Counted from the stretch's first letter, positions 29,470 to 38,004 are shown. The stretch is 64,000 nucleotides of DNA from Pseudomonas atagonensis (GCF_011369485.1 NZ_VXCA01000028.1:1-64000); one strand, 5' to 3'. A program made the numbers and translations. The notes: generated by a model not told the origin, from the sequence alone.

Positions 29470-29973
29470 TCAGGCCAGCTCTACTTCTTTCAACAACCGG
29501 GTATCCAGCCCGAAACGCTCCTGCGAGATCATCCGGAACTGCCCTTGCGCCAGCTCGCAACTCACCAGCAAATTCCATGAATGTCGGGTTGCCGCCGAAG
29601 GCACCAGCACAAACGGGTGCTCGGCCAATAGCGCATCGGCGAAATATTGCTGGTTCTGTGACGGCCAGGTCGGGCTCATCCAGTACGGGTTCGGCAGCTC
29701 TTCCGGTTGTACGATGTGCACGAGCGCTTGATCAATCACCTCGAAACACGTCAGAACGTGCGGCTCCTTGTCCAGCGCATTGAAACTGACGTGGGCCGCC
29801 ACCTCGAGAATGGCCGTGGACGGATCGACTGACGCATACACGACGCGCCGGCCGGGCCGGTTCCAGCGCCCGCCCTTGCTTTCCGAACCGAGCCCACTGT
29901 CCCACGTGCGTTTATAGATTTCAGGGTCGATACGCCAGGCGAACCAGCGGTCGTCCCAGGGCAAAGGGTTCAT
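29470..29973 (-). CDS. RES-domain toxin (NAD+-degrading) of a RES-Xre system
   Basis: A 167-residue RES-domain protein. The naming residues sit in their usual segments: Arg in SKGGRWNRPG, Glu in AILEVAAH and Ser in VPSAATRHSWN. Characterised RES toxins fold like ADP-ribosyl transferases and deplete NAD+ in the cell, arresting growth. It overlaps the antitoxin gene by 4 bases (ATGA), the antitoxin being first, which is normal for this type II family (compare MbcT-MbcA, ParT-ParS). It is full length with no visible disruption, so probably active. Confidence 0.92.
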   Translation of the reverse strand: MNPLPWDDRWFAWRIDPEIYKRTWDSGLGSESKGGRWNRPGRRVVYASVDPSTAILEVAAHVSFNALDKEPHVLTCFEVIDQALVHIVQPEELPNPYWMSPTWPSQNQQYFADALLAEHPFVLVPSAATRHSWNLLVSCELAQGQFRMISQERFGLDTRLLKEVELA

Positions 29974-30446
29974 TGATAAACCCCGTGCTTCATCCGGTAC
30001 AGGTAGGTATCCACCACCTGATAACCCAGCGGGTTCTCCACCAGCTCAACTGGCTTGTAGCCGTTTAGCCACTTGGTCGGCGTGCGCATCCACTCTTCGG
30101 CCTGCGCCTGCCCGTGGAAGACCTCACTGGCCGCCTCCAGTGCATGGGCGTATTGAAAGGCGACCATGCTCTGTTGCTGGCTGAGCCGGGTGGGCTGAGT
30201 GTCTTTGAGCAAGCGCCGCACGGTTCTGATGGATTTGCCGGTGATGAGCTGGACAAGCCCGCTTTCCCGATACAGCTTGGAGGTGGCAATCATGTTGACG
30301 ACGTCTTGCAGCTCAAAGCCCTGCTGCGTGTAACGGACGATAAACATCGGATCGTTATCCCAGACCCGGCCCCGCAATAGAACCTCGACAGGTTTGCCCT
30401 CGACGCTCTTCAGGCCCGTGAATCGAAGCGGTTTTGCAGTGGACAT
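29970..30446 (-). CDS. Xre/MbcA/ParS-type antitoxin
   Basis: A 158-residue antitoxin. The N-terminal Xre-like helices hold the TGKSIRTVRRLLKD segment, and the C-terminal DUF2384-type toxin-binding region contains WMRTPTKWLNG and ends MKHGVYQ. It should bind and block the RES toxin by occupying its active-site cleft and repress its own promoter as a complex. The start at 30446 has an ideal GGAGGGG ribosome site; the frame is open upstream to 30542 but lacks one there. Translation of the toxin is coupled through the ATGA overlap. Confidence 0.92.
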   Translation of the reverse strand: MSTAKPLRFTGLKSVEGKPVEVLLRGRVWDNDPMFIVRYTQQGFELQDVVNMIATSKLYRESGLVQLITGKSIRTVRRLLKDTQPTRLSQQQSMVAFQYAHALEAASEVFHGQAQAEEWMRTPTKWLNGYKPVELVENPLGYQVVDTYLYRMKHGVYQ

Positions 30447-30890
30447 CGCATTCCCCTCCGAAGGGCATCGGGCACGGTCATCGCGCCAAAAAAAGCGAGG
30501 GTGATAAAGCGCTGTTTCGTTCTCGAAGTGTGGGGTTCGCATAATCCATCCGGTATCAGGGGCCCGGGCATCCAGGCCGTGAACGACTTCATGTCCCCTC
30601 CGATGCTATAGACCGCGCTTCCGACGACCAACCTGAAAACAATGTCGGAAATATCCCCATGAATGCGCAAAACAATCCGCTTTCCGTAGGACGACAACGA
30701 AGGAAATCGCCCCCCTGACCTGCCGTCCATAAGGATCAGACCCTTCGTCGCCACGGAAATATTGGCTGACAGAACGTTGACCTCGATCACTGACGCAAAA
30801 GCGTCCGCTGATTAATCTTGCCGCTCCATCGAAGGCCAAGGACGGCTCACCGGGAGCCTGCGGCCAAATCCCACTCAAGGAAGAACAACC
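30447..30890. other. Gap without a confident gene between the antitoxin and hoxX-like genes
   Basis: A minus-strand frame from a GTG at 30790 runs into the antitoxin coding region (to 30410) and gives protein-like stretches (ISDIVFRLVVGSAVYSIGGD), but has no good ribosome site and ends in a different frame of the antitoxin. It could be a decayed gene or chance. The gap should also contain the divergent promoters of the toxin-antitoxin operon and of the hoxX-like gene; no clear hexamers were found. Confidence 0.4.
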
Positions 30891-32609
30891 ATGCGACCAC
30901 TCAACATCATTCTGCTGGCTTCAGCCTTCAACGGCCTGACTCAACGCGCCTGGCTGGATCTTCGCCAGGCCGGACACTCGCCCAGCGTCGTGTTGTTCAC
31001 CGACGAACAAGCGGTATGCGAACAGATCGAACACAGCGGCGCCGATCTGGTGATCTGCCCGTTTCTCAAGGATCGGGTGCCACACGCACTGTGGAGCAAC
31101 AGTGACCGTCCGGTGGTGATCATCCATCCGGGCATCGTCGGCGACCGTGGCGCCAGTGCACTGGACTGGGCGATCACCAACGAACTGACGCGCTGGGGCG
31201 TCACCGCATTGCAGGCGGTCGAGGAAATGGACGCCGGGCCGGTCTGGGCCACTTGCGAATTCAACCTGCCGGGCGGCTTGCGCAAATCCGAGTTGTACAA
31301 CGGCCGGGTCAGCGACGCGGCGATGCGTTGCATCCGCGAAGTGATCGAGAAGTTCATCGAAGGCTTCCAGCCAACACCACTGGATTACACCGACGCCAAT
31401 GTCCGTGGTCGCCTGCAACCCAACATGAAGCAGGCAGACCGCACCTTCAGTTGGCATGATTGCTCGCGCTTCATCAAACGCTGCATCGATGCCGCCGACG
31501 GTCAGCCCGGAGTGCTGGCGAGCCTTGCTGGCGGTCAGTACTACGTGTACGACGCACACCTGGATCAACGCAGCGGCATGCCCGGCGAGATTCTCGCGGT
31601 GCATGACGACGCGGTGCTGGTGGCGACCGGCGATCACAGTCTGTGGATCGGCTCGCTGCGACGCAAACCGCAACCGGGCGAGGAAACCTTCAAACAACCG
31701 GCGCGCCATGTGCTGGCCGGGCAATTGGCCGAAGTGCCGACACTGGGCTGGTCGATTGCCAGCCAGCCGTTCAGCGACGAAGCGTATCAGCCGATTCGTT
31801 ATCGCGAGTGCGGGCATGTCGGCGAATTGACGTTCGAGTTCTACAACGGCGCCATGAGCACCAAACAGTGTCAGCGCCTGGTCGATGCATTGCGCTGGGC
31901 CAAATCCCGCGATACCCGAGTGCTGCTGATCAAGGGTGGGCGCGGCAGTTTTTCCAATGGCGTACACCTGAACGTAATTCAGGCCGCGCAGGATCCGGGC
32001 GCCGAAGCCTGGGCAAATATTCAGGCGATTGACGACGTCTGCGCAGAATTGCTCAGCGCCCGGCAACTGGTGGTCAGCGGCGTGACCGGCAATGCCGGGG
32101 CCGGCGGTGTGATGCTTGCGCTGACCGCCGACATTGTCTTTGCCCGCGCCGAGGTGGTGCTCAACCCACATTACAAAAGCATGGGTTTGTACGGTTCGGA
32201 ATACTGGACTTACAGCCTGCCCCGCGCCGTCGGCCCGGCCATGGCCGAGCAATTGACCCAGGCCTGTCTGCCCGTAAGTGCCGCGCAAGCGTTGCAATGG
32301 GGCATGGTGCAGGAAATCGGTCCGCGCTGCCCGGACGAGTTTTCCCTGTGGCTGCTGCAGCGGGCCAACAGTGTGCTGGAAGACTCGACCTACGCAGCGG
32401 TGCGCGAGCGCAAAGCGCGGATTGATCAGGTGCTGATCGGGCATTCCCGTGAAAGCGAGCTGCAGGAAATGCAGGAAGACATGCTCTACAACCGCAATGG
32501 ATTCGCGCAGAAGTGCAGCGCCTTTGTCTACAAGCGCAAAGCGTGCGGTACACCGGCGCGGCTGGTCGAGGATTGGGCGCAGGTGCGGCGGGTCGAGCTG
32601 GCGAGCTGA
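30891..32609 (+). CDS. hoxX: HoxX-like formyltransferase/enoyl-CoA hydratase fusion
   Basis: A 572-residue two-domain protein. Residues 1 to about 270 form a formyl-tetrahydrofolate transferase/hydrolase-like region (VVIIHPGIVGDRGASALDW replacing the usual formyltransferase HPS loop). The rest is an enoyl-CoA hydratase-like domain with GRGSFSNGVHLNVIQAA and NPHYKSMGLYGSEYWTY, both typical of HoxX. In hydrogen-oxidising bacteria HoxX makes CO from formyl-tetrahydrofolate via formyl-CoA for the NiFe-hydrogenase active site under oxygen. No hydrogenase gene lies in this window, so the role here is uncertain. An AAGGAAG site precedes the ATG. Confidence 0.85.
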   Translation: MRPLNIILLASAFNGLTQRAWLDLRQAGHSPSVVLFTDEQAVCEQIEHSGADLVICPFLKDRVPHALWSNSDRPVVIIHPGIVGDRGASALDWAITNELTRWGVTALQAVEEMDAGPVWATCEFNLPGGLRKSELYNGRVSDAAMRCIREVIEKFIEGFQPTPLDYTDANVRGRLQPNMKQADRTFSWHDCSRFIKRCIDAADGQPGVLASLAGGQYYVYDAHLDQRSGMPGEILAVHDDAVLVATGDHSLWIGSLRRKPQPGEETFKQPARHVLAGQLAEVPTLGWSIASQPFSDEAYQPIRYRECGHVGELTFEFYNGAMSTKQCQRLVDALRWAKSRDTRVLLIKGGRGSFSNGVHLNVIQAAQDPGAEAWANIQAIDDVCAELLSARQLVVSGVTGNAGAGGVMLALTADIVFARAEVVLNPHYKSMGLYGSEYWTYSLPRAVGPAMAEQLTQACLPVSAAQALQWGMVQEIGPRCPDEFSLWLLQRANSVLEDSTYAAVRERKARIDQVLIGHSRESELQEMQEDMLYNRNGFAQKCSAFVYKRKACGTPARLVEDWAQVRRVELAS

Positions 32610-32629
32610 TTTTTGCGGTGACCACTTTG

Positions 32630-32807
32630 CCCCTCACCCTAGCCCTCTCCCAAAGGGAGAGGGAACCGATCCGGGGATATTGGAGATCTACGCCGACTTG
32701 CCGGTTTTGCCTTGAATCCATAATCGACGCACTCTTTCAGGTCGATGTATGACGGCAAACACCCCGGTCAGTCCCCTCTCCCTCCGGGAGAGGGTTAGGG
32801 TGAGGGG
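32630..32807. repeat. 178-bp palindromic MITE-like element, copy 1
   Basis: Terminal inverted repeats of about 34 bases (CCCCTCACCCTAGCCCTCTC at the left end and its near complement at the right end) flank an interior of about 110 bases that is itself partly palindromic. Copy 2 at 53408-53585 has the same length, and its interior matches the reverse complement of this one (shared core TTGAATCCATAATCGAC). It overlaps no gene and stands just before the LysR gene. Confidence 0.9.
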
Positions 32808-32850
32808 CTTTTGCCTTTACAATGCCCTCACCTCAACCGCCGGCCCGCCC

Positions 32851-33714
32851 ATGGACATCGATCTCGCTCGCACCTTTCTGGAAATCGTCCGTCACGGCAG
32901 CCTCGCCGCGGCGGCACAGAAGTTGTTTGTCACGCAAACGGCGATCACCGCCAGAGTGCAGAAACTCGAGAGTCAGCTGGGTAGCACGCTGTTCGTGCGC
33001 AACCGCGCCGGGGCGAAACTGACGCCCAATGGCGAGGCGTTCGTGGTCTACGCCAATCAACTGGTGCAGACCTGGGAGGCCGCCCGCCGTGACCTGCCGC
33101 TGCCCGAGGGTTATCACAACGTGTTGCACATCGGTGGCGAGGTCAGTCTGTGCAATCCGCTGATGCTCAGTTGGGCCGCCGAACTGCGTGAAAAAATCCC
33201 CGGGCATGCCCTGCGCATGGAGATCCGCGACGGTGAGAATCTGTTGCGCCAGCTCGAACTCGGCGTGCTTGATGCAGCTCTGGTTTATCAGCCGGAATAC
33301 TGGCCGGGACTGCAAGTGGAGCAAGTGCTGGAGGAAAAACTGATTCTGGTGCGCGCGCCCGGGCGACATGATCCTTACGTCTACATCGACTGGGGTCCGG
33401 ATTTCCGCCGCCAGCACGACGCCGCCCTGCCGGAAAAAGCCAAAGCCGCACTGAGCTTCAACCTCGGCCCACTGGCCCTGCAATACATCCTCGAAAACGG
33501 TGGCAGCGGCTATTTCCGAACCCGCGTGGTGCGTACTTACCTGGAAAGCGGTGCGCTGGAACCGGTGACCAAGGCCCCAGAATTCAGCTACCCGACCTAT
33601 CTGGTCTACTCACGCGACCGCGACTCGGCAACCCTGCAACAGGCCTTCGACCTGCTGCGCGAAGTGATCCGCAGCGATGACGACTGGTCGCAACGCTGGA
33701 ACCCGCTGAGCTGA
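32851..33714 (+). CDS. LysR-family transcriptional regulator
   Basis: A 287-residue regulator starting MDIDLARTFLEIV, with a winged helix-turn-helix at residues 1-60 (GSLAAAAQKLFVTQTAITARVQKLE) and a LysR-type substrate-binding domain from about 90. The upstream in-frame extension to 32749 reads through the palindromic repeat and is rejected; family N-termini begin at the ATG at 32851. It may regulate the membrane hydroxylase genes downstream (same strand, 110 bases away) or the hoxX-like gene upstream; neither can be shown from sequence. Confidence 0.92.
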   Translation: MDIDLARTFLEIVRHGSLAAAAQKLFVTQTAITARVQKLESQLGSTLFVRNRAGAKLTPNGEAFVVYANQLVQTWEAARRDLPLPEGYHNVLHIGGEVSLCNPLMLSWAAELREKIPGHALRMEIRDGENLLRQLELGVLDAALVYQPEYWPGLQVEQVLEEKLILVRAPGRHDPYVYIDWGPDFRRQHDAALPEKAKAALSFNLGPLALQYILENGGSGYFRTRVVRTYLESGALEPVTKAPEFSYPTYLVYSRDRDSATLQQAFDLLREVIRSDDDWSQRWNPLS

Positions 33715-33804
33715 AATCGCATTCAGCGGCCACTTTGCACCGAAGCCTGGCGCTTGTGACCTCAACGTTCGGCCTGCACGAACGGCGGGATCGGCTAATC
33801 TGCC

Positions 33805-33820
33805 GGGTATAACAATACCC
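33805..33820 (+). promoter_or_regulatory. Short perfect inverted repeat before the hydroxylase gene
   Basis: GGGTAT-AACA-ATACCC stands 4 bases before the GTG start at 33825. It could be a regulator-binding site or a hairpin beside the ribosome binding site. No T-run follows, so it is not an intrinsic terminator. Confidence 0.4.
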
Positions 33821-33824
33821 ACAG

Positions 33825-34976
33825 GTGAACGCAGTGAGGCAGACCACCGAGGCATTTCGCAGCCGCTACCGTGCGGCGATCCATCCGCTCTACAACCCGT
33901 GGCTGCACGGCGCCTTTGTGCTGCTGTTCGGTGTGCTGGCCATCGGCGGATTCTGGAGCACTGTGCAACAGGTCGGTTGGCTGGAATGGCTGACCGTGCC
34001 GCTGACGCTGCTGTTTTTCAACTTTGGCGTGTACATGGTTCATCGCCATCTCGGCCACCACAAAAAAAATTTCGCCAAGATGTTCTATGCCCGGCATGCC
34101 GGCGACCATCACAGCTTCTTCACGCCCGGCCACATGACCTACGACAGTGCTCGCGACTGGCGGGTGATTCTGTTCCCGGCGTGGTTGATCGTGGTGCACA
34201 CGCTGCTCACCCTGCCGCTGTGGTGGCTGTTCGCGCAGTTCAACGCCAATGTCGCCGGGCTGTTCGGCGGCTGCATGGTTTTGGGTTACCTGACCTACGA
34301 GGTGTTTCACGCCTGCGAACACCTGCCACCGGACAATCCCCTGGCCCGCCTGCCGTGGATCCGCCAGATGCGTCGCCTGCACGAACTGCATCACCGCCGC
34401 GAACGCATGCAAGAGCGCAATTTCAACATCGTCCTGCCGCTGATGGATTACCTGTTCGGCACCCTGTACTGGGAGCCGGAAATCGCCCCTCTGAATGACT
34501 CGAGAATGCCCATGACCCGCATGCAGCACCTGATCGATATCGCCGGCGAACCGATTGCCGTGCTGACCTACGCCGCCAGCGTCAGCCGTTGGCCCGAGTG
34601 GCACCCTTCGTCGCTGAAGATCGACGGCGCGCAAGGCCCCTTGCATGCCGGCGCGCGCTTTGAAGAAGACATTCATGCCGGCGGCCGTGCCGGTCACTTG
34701 AGTTGGGAAGTCACCGAGTACCTGCCGGGACGGCGCTGGTGCGCACGGGCTCAGGGCGATCACGGTTTGTCGCTGGCGTTGACGTACGAGTGCTCCGCCG
34801 AAGGCAACGGCACGCGTTTCGTGCGCACGCTGGATTATCGCTTCGACGGCTTGGGCATGCGCATCGCCAACCGATTGCTGCTCAAGCGCCGTATCGAGCG
34901 CGAATCGGCCGCGTCGATGCTGGCGCTGCGCGACATGGCCACGCGTTATGCGACGTCGGCGAGGGCCAGCGCATGA
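33825..34976 (+). CDS. Fatty acid hydroxylase/sterol desaturase fused to an SRPBCC domain
   Basis: A 383-residue fusion. The first part (residues 1 to about 225) is an integral-membrane di-iron hydroxylase with histidine clusters HRHLGHH (73-79), HAGDHH (91-96), FHACEH and LHELHH, and several membrane segments. The last 150 residues form an SRPBCC/START-like hydrophobic-ligand domain (SVSRWPEWHPSSLKIDG...). The di-iron part would oxidise a lipid or sterol-like substrate in the membrane. The start is GTG (33825 or 33834; an AGGTGA site favours 33834). The stop overlaps the next gene by 4 bases. Confidence 0.87.
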   Translation: MNAVRQTTEAFRSRYRAAIHPLYNPWLHGAFVLLFGVLAIGGFWSTVQQVGWLEWLTVPLTLLFFNFGVYMVHRHLGHHKKNFAKMFYARHAGDHHSFFTPGHMTYDSARDWRVILFPAWLIVVHTLLTLPLWWLFAQFNANVAGLFGGCMVLGYLTYEVFHACEHLPPDNPLARLPWIRQMRRLHELHHRRERMQERNFNIVLPLMDYLFGTLYWEPEIAPLNDSRMPMTRMQHLIDIAGEPIAVLTYAASVSRWPEWHPSSLKIDGAQGPLHAGARFEEDIHAGGRAGHLSWEVTEYLPGRRWCARAQGDHGLSLALTYECSAEGNGTRFVRTLDYRFDGLGMRIANRLLLKRRIERESAASMLALRDMATRYATSARASA

Positions 34977-36052
34977 GGTGGCGGCGGCTTGTGTTGCTAC
35001 TGATCATCGCCGTCATCGCGTTTTTGTTATTGATGCCTACCAAAGTCAAACCAGTGGCCTGGACACCCGCGCCGGCGCCCTCACTGGCAGAAGGCATTTA
35101 CGCCGAGAACCAGAAGCTCAAGGGCGTGACGCGGGTCGGCCCTGAAGGCATTGAAGGGCCTGAAGCCTTGTTGCTGGAGGATGAGTTTCTGATCAGCGGT
35201 TTGCACGACGGCCGGCTGATCCGCACCAGTCTCGACGGAAAGACGCGCAACGTGCTCGCCGACACGGGCGGACGTCCGCTGGGGCTGGCACGGCATCCGA
35301 GCGGTTTGCTGGTGATCGCCGACGGCATCAAGGGTTTGTTGTCCCTCGACGCTCAAGGTCGCCTGATTCCGTTGACCACCGACGCCAACGGTCTGGCCTT
35401 TGGTTTTACCGACGATGTTGCCATCGACAAGTCCGGGCATTACGCCTATTTCAGTGATGCTTCCAGTCGCTGGGGCTACGGCCATGACGGCGAGGCGATC
35501 ATCGAGCACGGTGGCGACGGGCGTCTGTTGCGCTACGACTTCCAGAGCGGCAAGACCAGTGTGTTGCTGGACAAGCTGGAGTTCGCCAACGGCGTGACCC
35601 TCGGCCCGGATGACGCCTATGTTCTGGTCAATGAAACCGGCGCCTATCGCATCAGCCGCTATTGGCTGACCGGGCCGAAAGCCGGTACCCATGACCTGTT
35701 CATCGACAATCTGCCGGGGCTGCCGGACAACCTTGCGTTCAACGGTCGCGATCGTTTCTGGGTCGCGCTGTATGCCCCGCGCAACGCCTTGCTCGACGGC
35801 ACCGCCGGGTATCCATTCGTGCGCAAGATGATCGTGCGGGCGCTGACCGTGCTGCCGAAACCGGTGGAGAAACGCGGTTTTGTCCTGGGACTGGATCTGG
35901 ACGGCAAGGTGATTGCCAATCTGCAGGATTCAAGCAGCGGCAACTACTCGCCGATCACCACGGCGCGGGAGTATGGGGACTGGCTGTATTTTGGCTCGCT
36001 GAAAGCGTCGCACATGACGCGGATGCCATTGAAGGCGGCCCTGAAGCAATAG
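34973..36052 (+). CDS. Strictosidine synthase/SMP-30-like beta-propeller protein
   Basis: A 359-residue protein with an N-terminal membrane anchor (VLLLIIAVIAFLLL) and a six-bladed propeller of the strictosidine synthase-like family; repeats such as GPEALLLEDEFLISGLHDG, FTDDVAIDKSGHYAYFSD and LDGKVIANLQD are visible. Bacterial members are usually hydrolases of lactones or esters, or of unknown function; a synthase role is unlikely. It starts inside the end of the hydroxylase gene (ATGA overlap), so the two proteins probably act on the same lipid-like substrate. A REP palindrome follows. Confidence 0.85.
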   Translation: MRWRRLVLLLIIAVIAFLLLMPTKVKPVAWTPAPAPSLAEGIYAENQKLKGVTRVGPEGIEGPEALLLEDEFLISGLHDGRLIRTSLDGKTRNVLADTGGRPLGLARHPSGLLVIADGIKGLLSLDAQGRLIPLTTDANGLAFGFTDDVAIDKSGHYAYFSDASSRWGYGHDGEAIIEHGGDGRLLRYDFQSGKTSVLLDKLEFANGVTLGPDDAYVLVNETGAYRISRYWLTGPKAGTHDLFIDNLPGLPDNLAFNGRDRFWVALYAPRNALLDGTAGYPFVRKMIVRALTVLPKPVEKRGFVLGLDLDGKVIANLQDSSSGNYSPITTAREYGDWLYFGSLKASHMTRMPLKAALKQ

Positions 36053-36060
36053 TTGAATCG

Positions 36061-36150
36061 ACTGACGCTTCGCGAGCAAGCCCGCTCCCACACCGATCCT
36101 GTTATCGACTCGAATCCCCTGTAACAGCGGGCTTGCTCGCGAAAGTGGTC
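36061..36150. repeat. REP-type palindrome
   Basis: Arms CGCGAGCAAGCCCGCTCCCA and GCGGGCTTGCTCGCG around a 35-base interior; same family as 4701-4794 and 56991-57084, with a shortened right arm. Confidence 0.88.
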
Positions 36151-36152
36151 AG

Positions 36153-36332
36153 TCAGTTAGAAGATCTGTCGAACTTGTCCGGATCCTCGTCTGGCGGAAG
36201 ATCCTCGTCCGGCTCCTCGGGATTGGCCGTGGTGTGCGCCGGGCTGTTAGGTTCGGGATGGGTTGGAACCGGGTCGAATGCGCCCTGCTCTTCACTGGGG
36301 AACTTTTCATTGTGGAGCGCGGGATCGTTCAT
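36153..36332 (-). CDS. 59-residue acidic, proline-rich protein
   Basis: The frame starts MNDPALHNEKFPSEEQG and ends DPDKFDRSSN with a TGA stop. It is rich in Pro, Asp and Glu, has no hydrophobic segment and is probably disordered. A GAGGTG ribosome site stands 4 bases before the ATG. Composition (PxxP and DED repeats, no frame breaks) and the ribosome site support a real gene that falls under usual length cut-offs. Function unknown; it resembles in style the disordered protein at 37482-37751. Confidence 0.72.
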   Translation of the reverse strand: MNDPALHNEKFPSEEQGAFDPVPTHPEPNSPAHTTANPEEPDEDLPPDEDPDKFDRSSN

Positions 36333-36441
36333 AAGGCACCTCGCAAAGAGTCGATGAGTGAAGACTCTGTATATTCGAGGTGCCGCAGGTGGGTGTCGTT
36401 CCAGTCAATTCACCATCGACGGTCGATGGCGCGACTGGCGG

Positions 36442-36684
36442 TCAGGTTCGAGCCTGCAACTGCTCGACGATCTTGTCTTTGACCTGCAAGCGCTTCTCTT
36501 TGAGCTTTTTCAGCGTGTCATCGCTGGGCGCATCCGAGGTGGCAGTCTCGGCCTTGACTACTTCTGCGTCCGCCTGGGAATACTTGTTGATCAGTGCATC
36601 CAGATGTGGATCCGCGGTGCGTCTTTGCTGGATCTCTTCCTTCGTAAGCTTCAAGTCCTGTAACAGATCATGGGTCACCGGCAT
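36442..36684 (-). CDS. YdcH-family protein (DUF465)
   Basis: An 80-residue, mostly helical protein: MPVTHDLLQDLKLTKEEIQQ with a central DPHLDALINKYSQAD and the basic C-terminal LKKLKEKRLQVKDKIVEQL, typical of the YdcH/DUF465 family. These small coiled-coil proteins are widespread in proteobacteria and of unknown function. A GGAGG site precedes the ATG. Monocistronic, with the disordered-protein gene on the same strand downstream. Confidence 0.9.
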   Translation of the reverse strand: MPVTHDLLQDLKLTKEEIQQRRTADPHLDALINKYSQADAEVVKAETATSDAPSDDTLKKLKEKRLQVKDKIVEQLQART

Positions 36685-36890
36685 GGAACACCTCCGTCAG
36701 TTGATCGGCTGGCCAGTGCGACCGATTGCGCTGGCCAGTTATCAGAATGGCCTCGCTTGGGCGGTTCTGTCGACCACCTGTCAGACCAGCGGTGCCCGTT
36801 CGTCGCCCTGTCGCAAATGCGATAAAACCTTTGTGCGCGCCGGTCCCTCCATTCAGTAACGCTCACAAAAACCTGCGTGGAGATACACCT

Positions 36891-37412
36891 ATGGACGGAT
36901 TCAAACTGCGTCATCTGTTTTTGGCCGTTGCCTTGAGCTCGGGTATGGGCTCGGCGTTTGCGGCGACCGATAACGACTTTGTCGATAACGCCGCTGCCGG
37001 TGGCATCGCCGAAATTGAAACCAGCCGTCTGGCCCTGGAAAAGAGTCAATCGGCCGACATCAAGGCATTCGCCAACATGATGATCACCGACCATGGCAAG
37101 GCCAATGATGAACTGGCGGCGATCGCCAAGGCCCACGACATAGAGGTGCCGGACGAGACTACGCTGGTCAAGCAGGCCAAGGAAAAGATCCTCGACATGC
37201 GCGATGAGTCCTTCGACGCGGCCTACGCCAACAACCAGGTCAAGGCGCACGAAGACACCATCGAGCTGTTCAAGAAACAAGCGAATACCGTGACCGACGA
37301 CCAGGTCAAAGGCGCGACTGAACTGAAGGCGTTCGCACAGAAAATGTTGCCAGGGCTGGAAAAACATCTGGCAGCAGCCAAAGAGCTGCAGGCCAAGCAC
37401 CCAAGCAAGTAA
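36891..37412 (+). CDS. DUF4142 periplasmic protein
   Basis: A 173-residue exported protein: signal peptide (HLFLAVALSSGMGSAFA) and a DUF4142 four-helix bundle of the ferritin-like type (DNDFVDNAAAGGIAEIETSRLALEKSQ, FANMMITDHGKANDEL, VKAHEDTIELFKKQA). Members are periplasmic and often stress-associated, with unproved function. The ATG at 36891 follows GTGGAGATACACCT; an upstream extension is rejected because the signal peptide begins here. A terminator follows directly. Confidence 0.92.
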   Translation: MDGFKLRHLFLAVALSSGMGSAFAATDNDFVDNAAAGGIAEIETSRLALEKSQSADIKAFANMMITDHGKANDELAAIAKAHDIEVPDETTLVKQAKEKILDMRDESFDAAYANNQVKAHEDTIELFKKQANTVTDDQVKGATELKAFAQKMLPGLEKHLAAAKELQAKHPSK

Positions 37413-37432
37413 CCCTCAAGTAACCTTTCAGC

Positions 37433-37470
37433 AAAAAAACAGGCCGCATCCAATGGATGCGGCCTTTTTG
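37433..37470. terminator. Terminator after the DUF4142 gene
   Basis: An A-run, a perfect stem AGGCCGCATCC/GGATGCGGCCT with a 3-base loop, and five T. It can act in both directions between the convergent genes at 36891 and 37482. Confidence 0.95.
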
Positions 37471-37481
37471 TTGGCGTCGAC

Positions 37482-37751
37482 TCAGCCGCCGTCAGTATCG
37501 ATATCGGCGTCGGTCGGCTCACCGGGTTCGGCGCGATCCGGTTCGGGTTTGAAGCCCGGGCTGAATTCATTGTCGTTGTCAGTATTTTTGTTCTTCTGAT
37601 CCAACGCCGGATCAGCACTTTGTGCCCGCTCTGTGTCACTCTGTCGCGGCGCCGGCGCCGGTTGCCCCGGCACTTGCGGATCGATTGCCGGATCATTGCG
37701 GTCGCTCGGTTGCGCGGCCTGATTTTGCTGTTGCGACGATTGCTCGGTCAT
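37482..37751 (-). CDS. Disordered Gln/Pro/Asp-rich small protein
   Basis: An 89-residue protein from the ATG at 37751 (GAGGTG site; in-frame ATGs also at 37766 and 37778). It starts MTEQSSQQQNQAAQPSDRN, then is rich in Pro, Asp and Asn and ends TDADIDTDGG. No hydrophobic segment or known domain. It resembles hydrophilic stress-type small proteins of pseudomonads. Function unknown. Confidence 0.7.
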   Translation of the reverse strand: MTEQSSQQQNQAAQPSDRNDPAIDPQVPGQPAPAPRQSDTERAQSADPALDQKNKNTDNDNEFSPGFKPEPDRAEPGEPTDADIDTDGG

Positions 37752-38004
37752 AGCCACCTCGGTCATCAAAACCTGCACGACTGGAAGCAGTCGGGCCTTG
37801 TAGTTTCGAAGGCGCGTACCGGGAAAACGTTCAAAAAATCGGCGCCGTCATGGGCGCGGTCTAGAGTTACCGGGGAGTTTCTTGCGGCAGATCAAAAATA
37901 TCCTCGCGGGAACGAACAACTATTTCGAACGGCCAAGGTCATTCACTTCGCGCTGGTGATTTTCGTCAGTACCAGCCCCCAATTCGTTACGGAGCAACAG
38001 GCAC

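Noticed and set aside
30410..30790. Possible 126-residue gene overlapping the antitoxin start
   Set aside because: Overlaps the antitoxin coding region in another frame and has no good ribosome site; some protein-like stretches mean a decayed gene cannot be excluded.
37900..37950. ECF/AlgU-type promoter (GGAAC element) upstream of rsbR
   Set aside because: A GGAAC is present near 37909 but no matching TCTGA-type -10 occurs at 16-17 bases.
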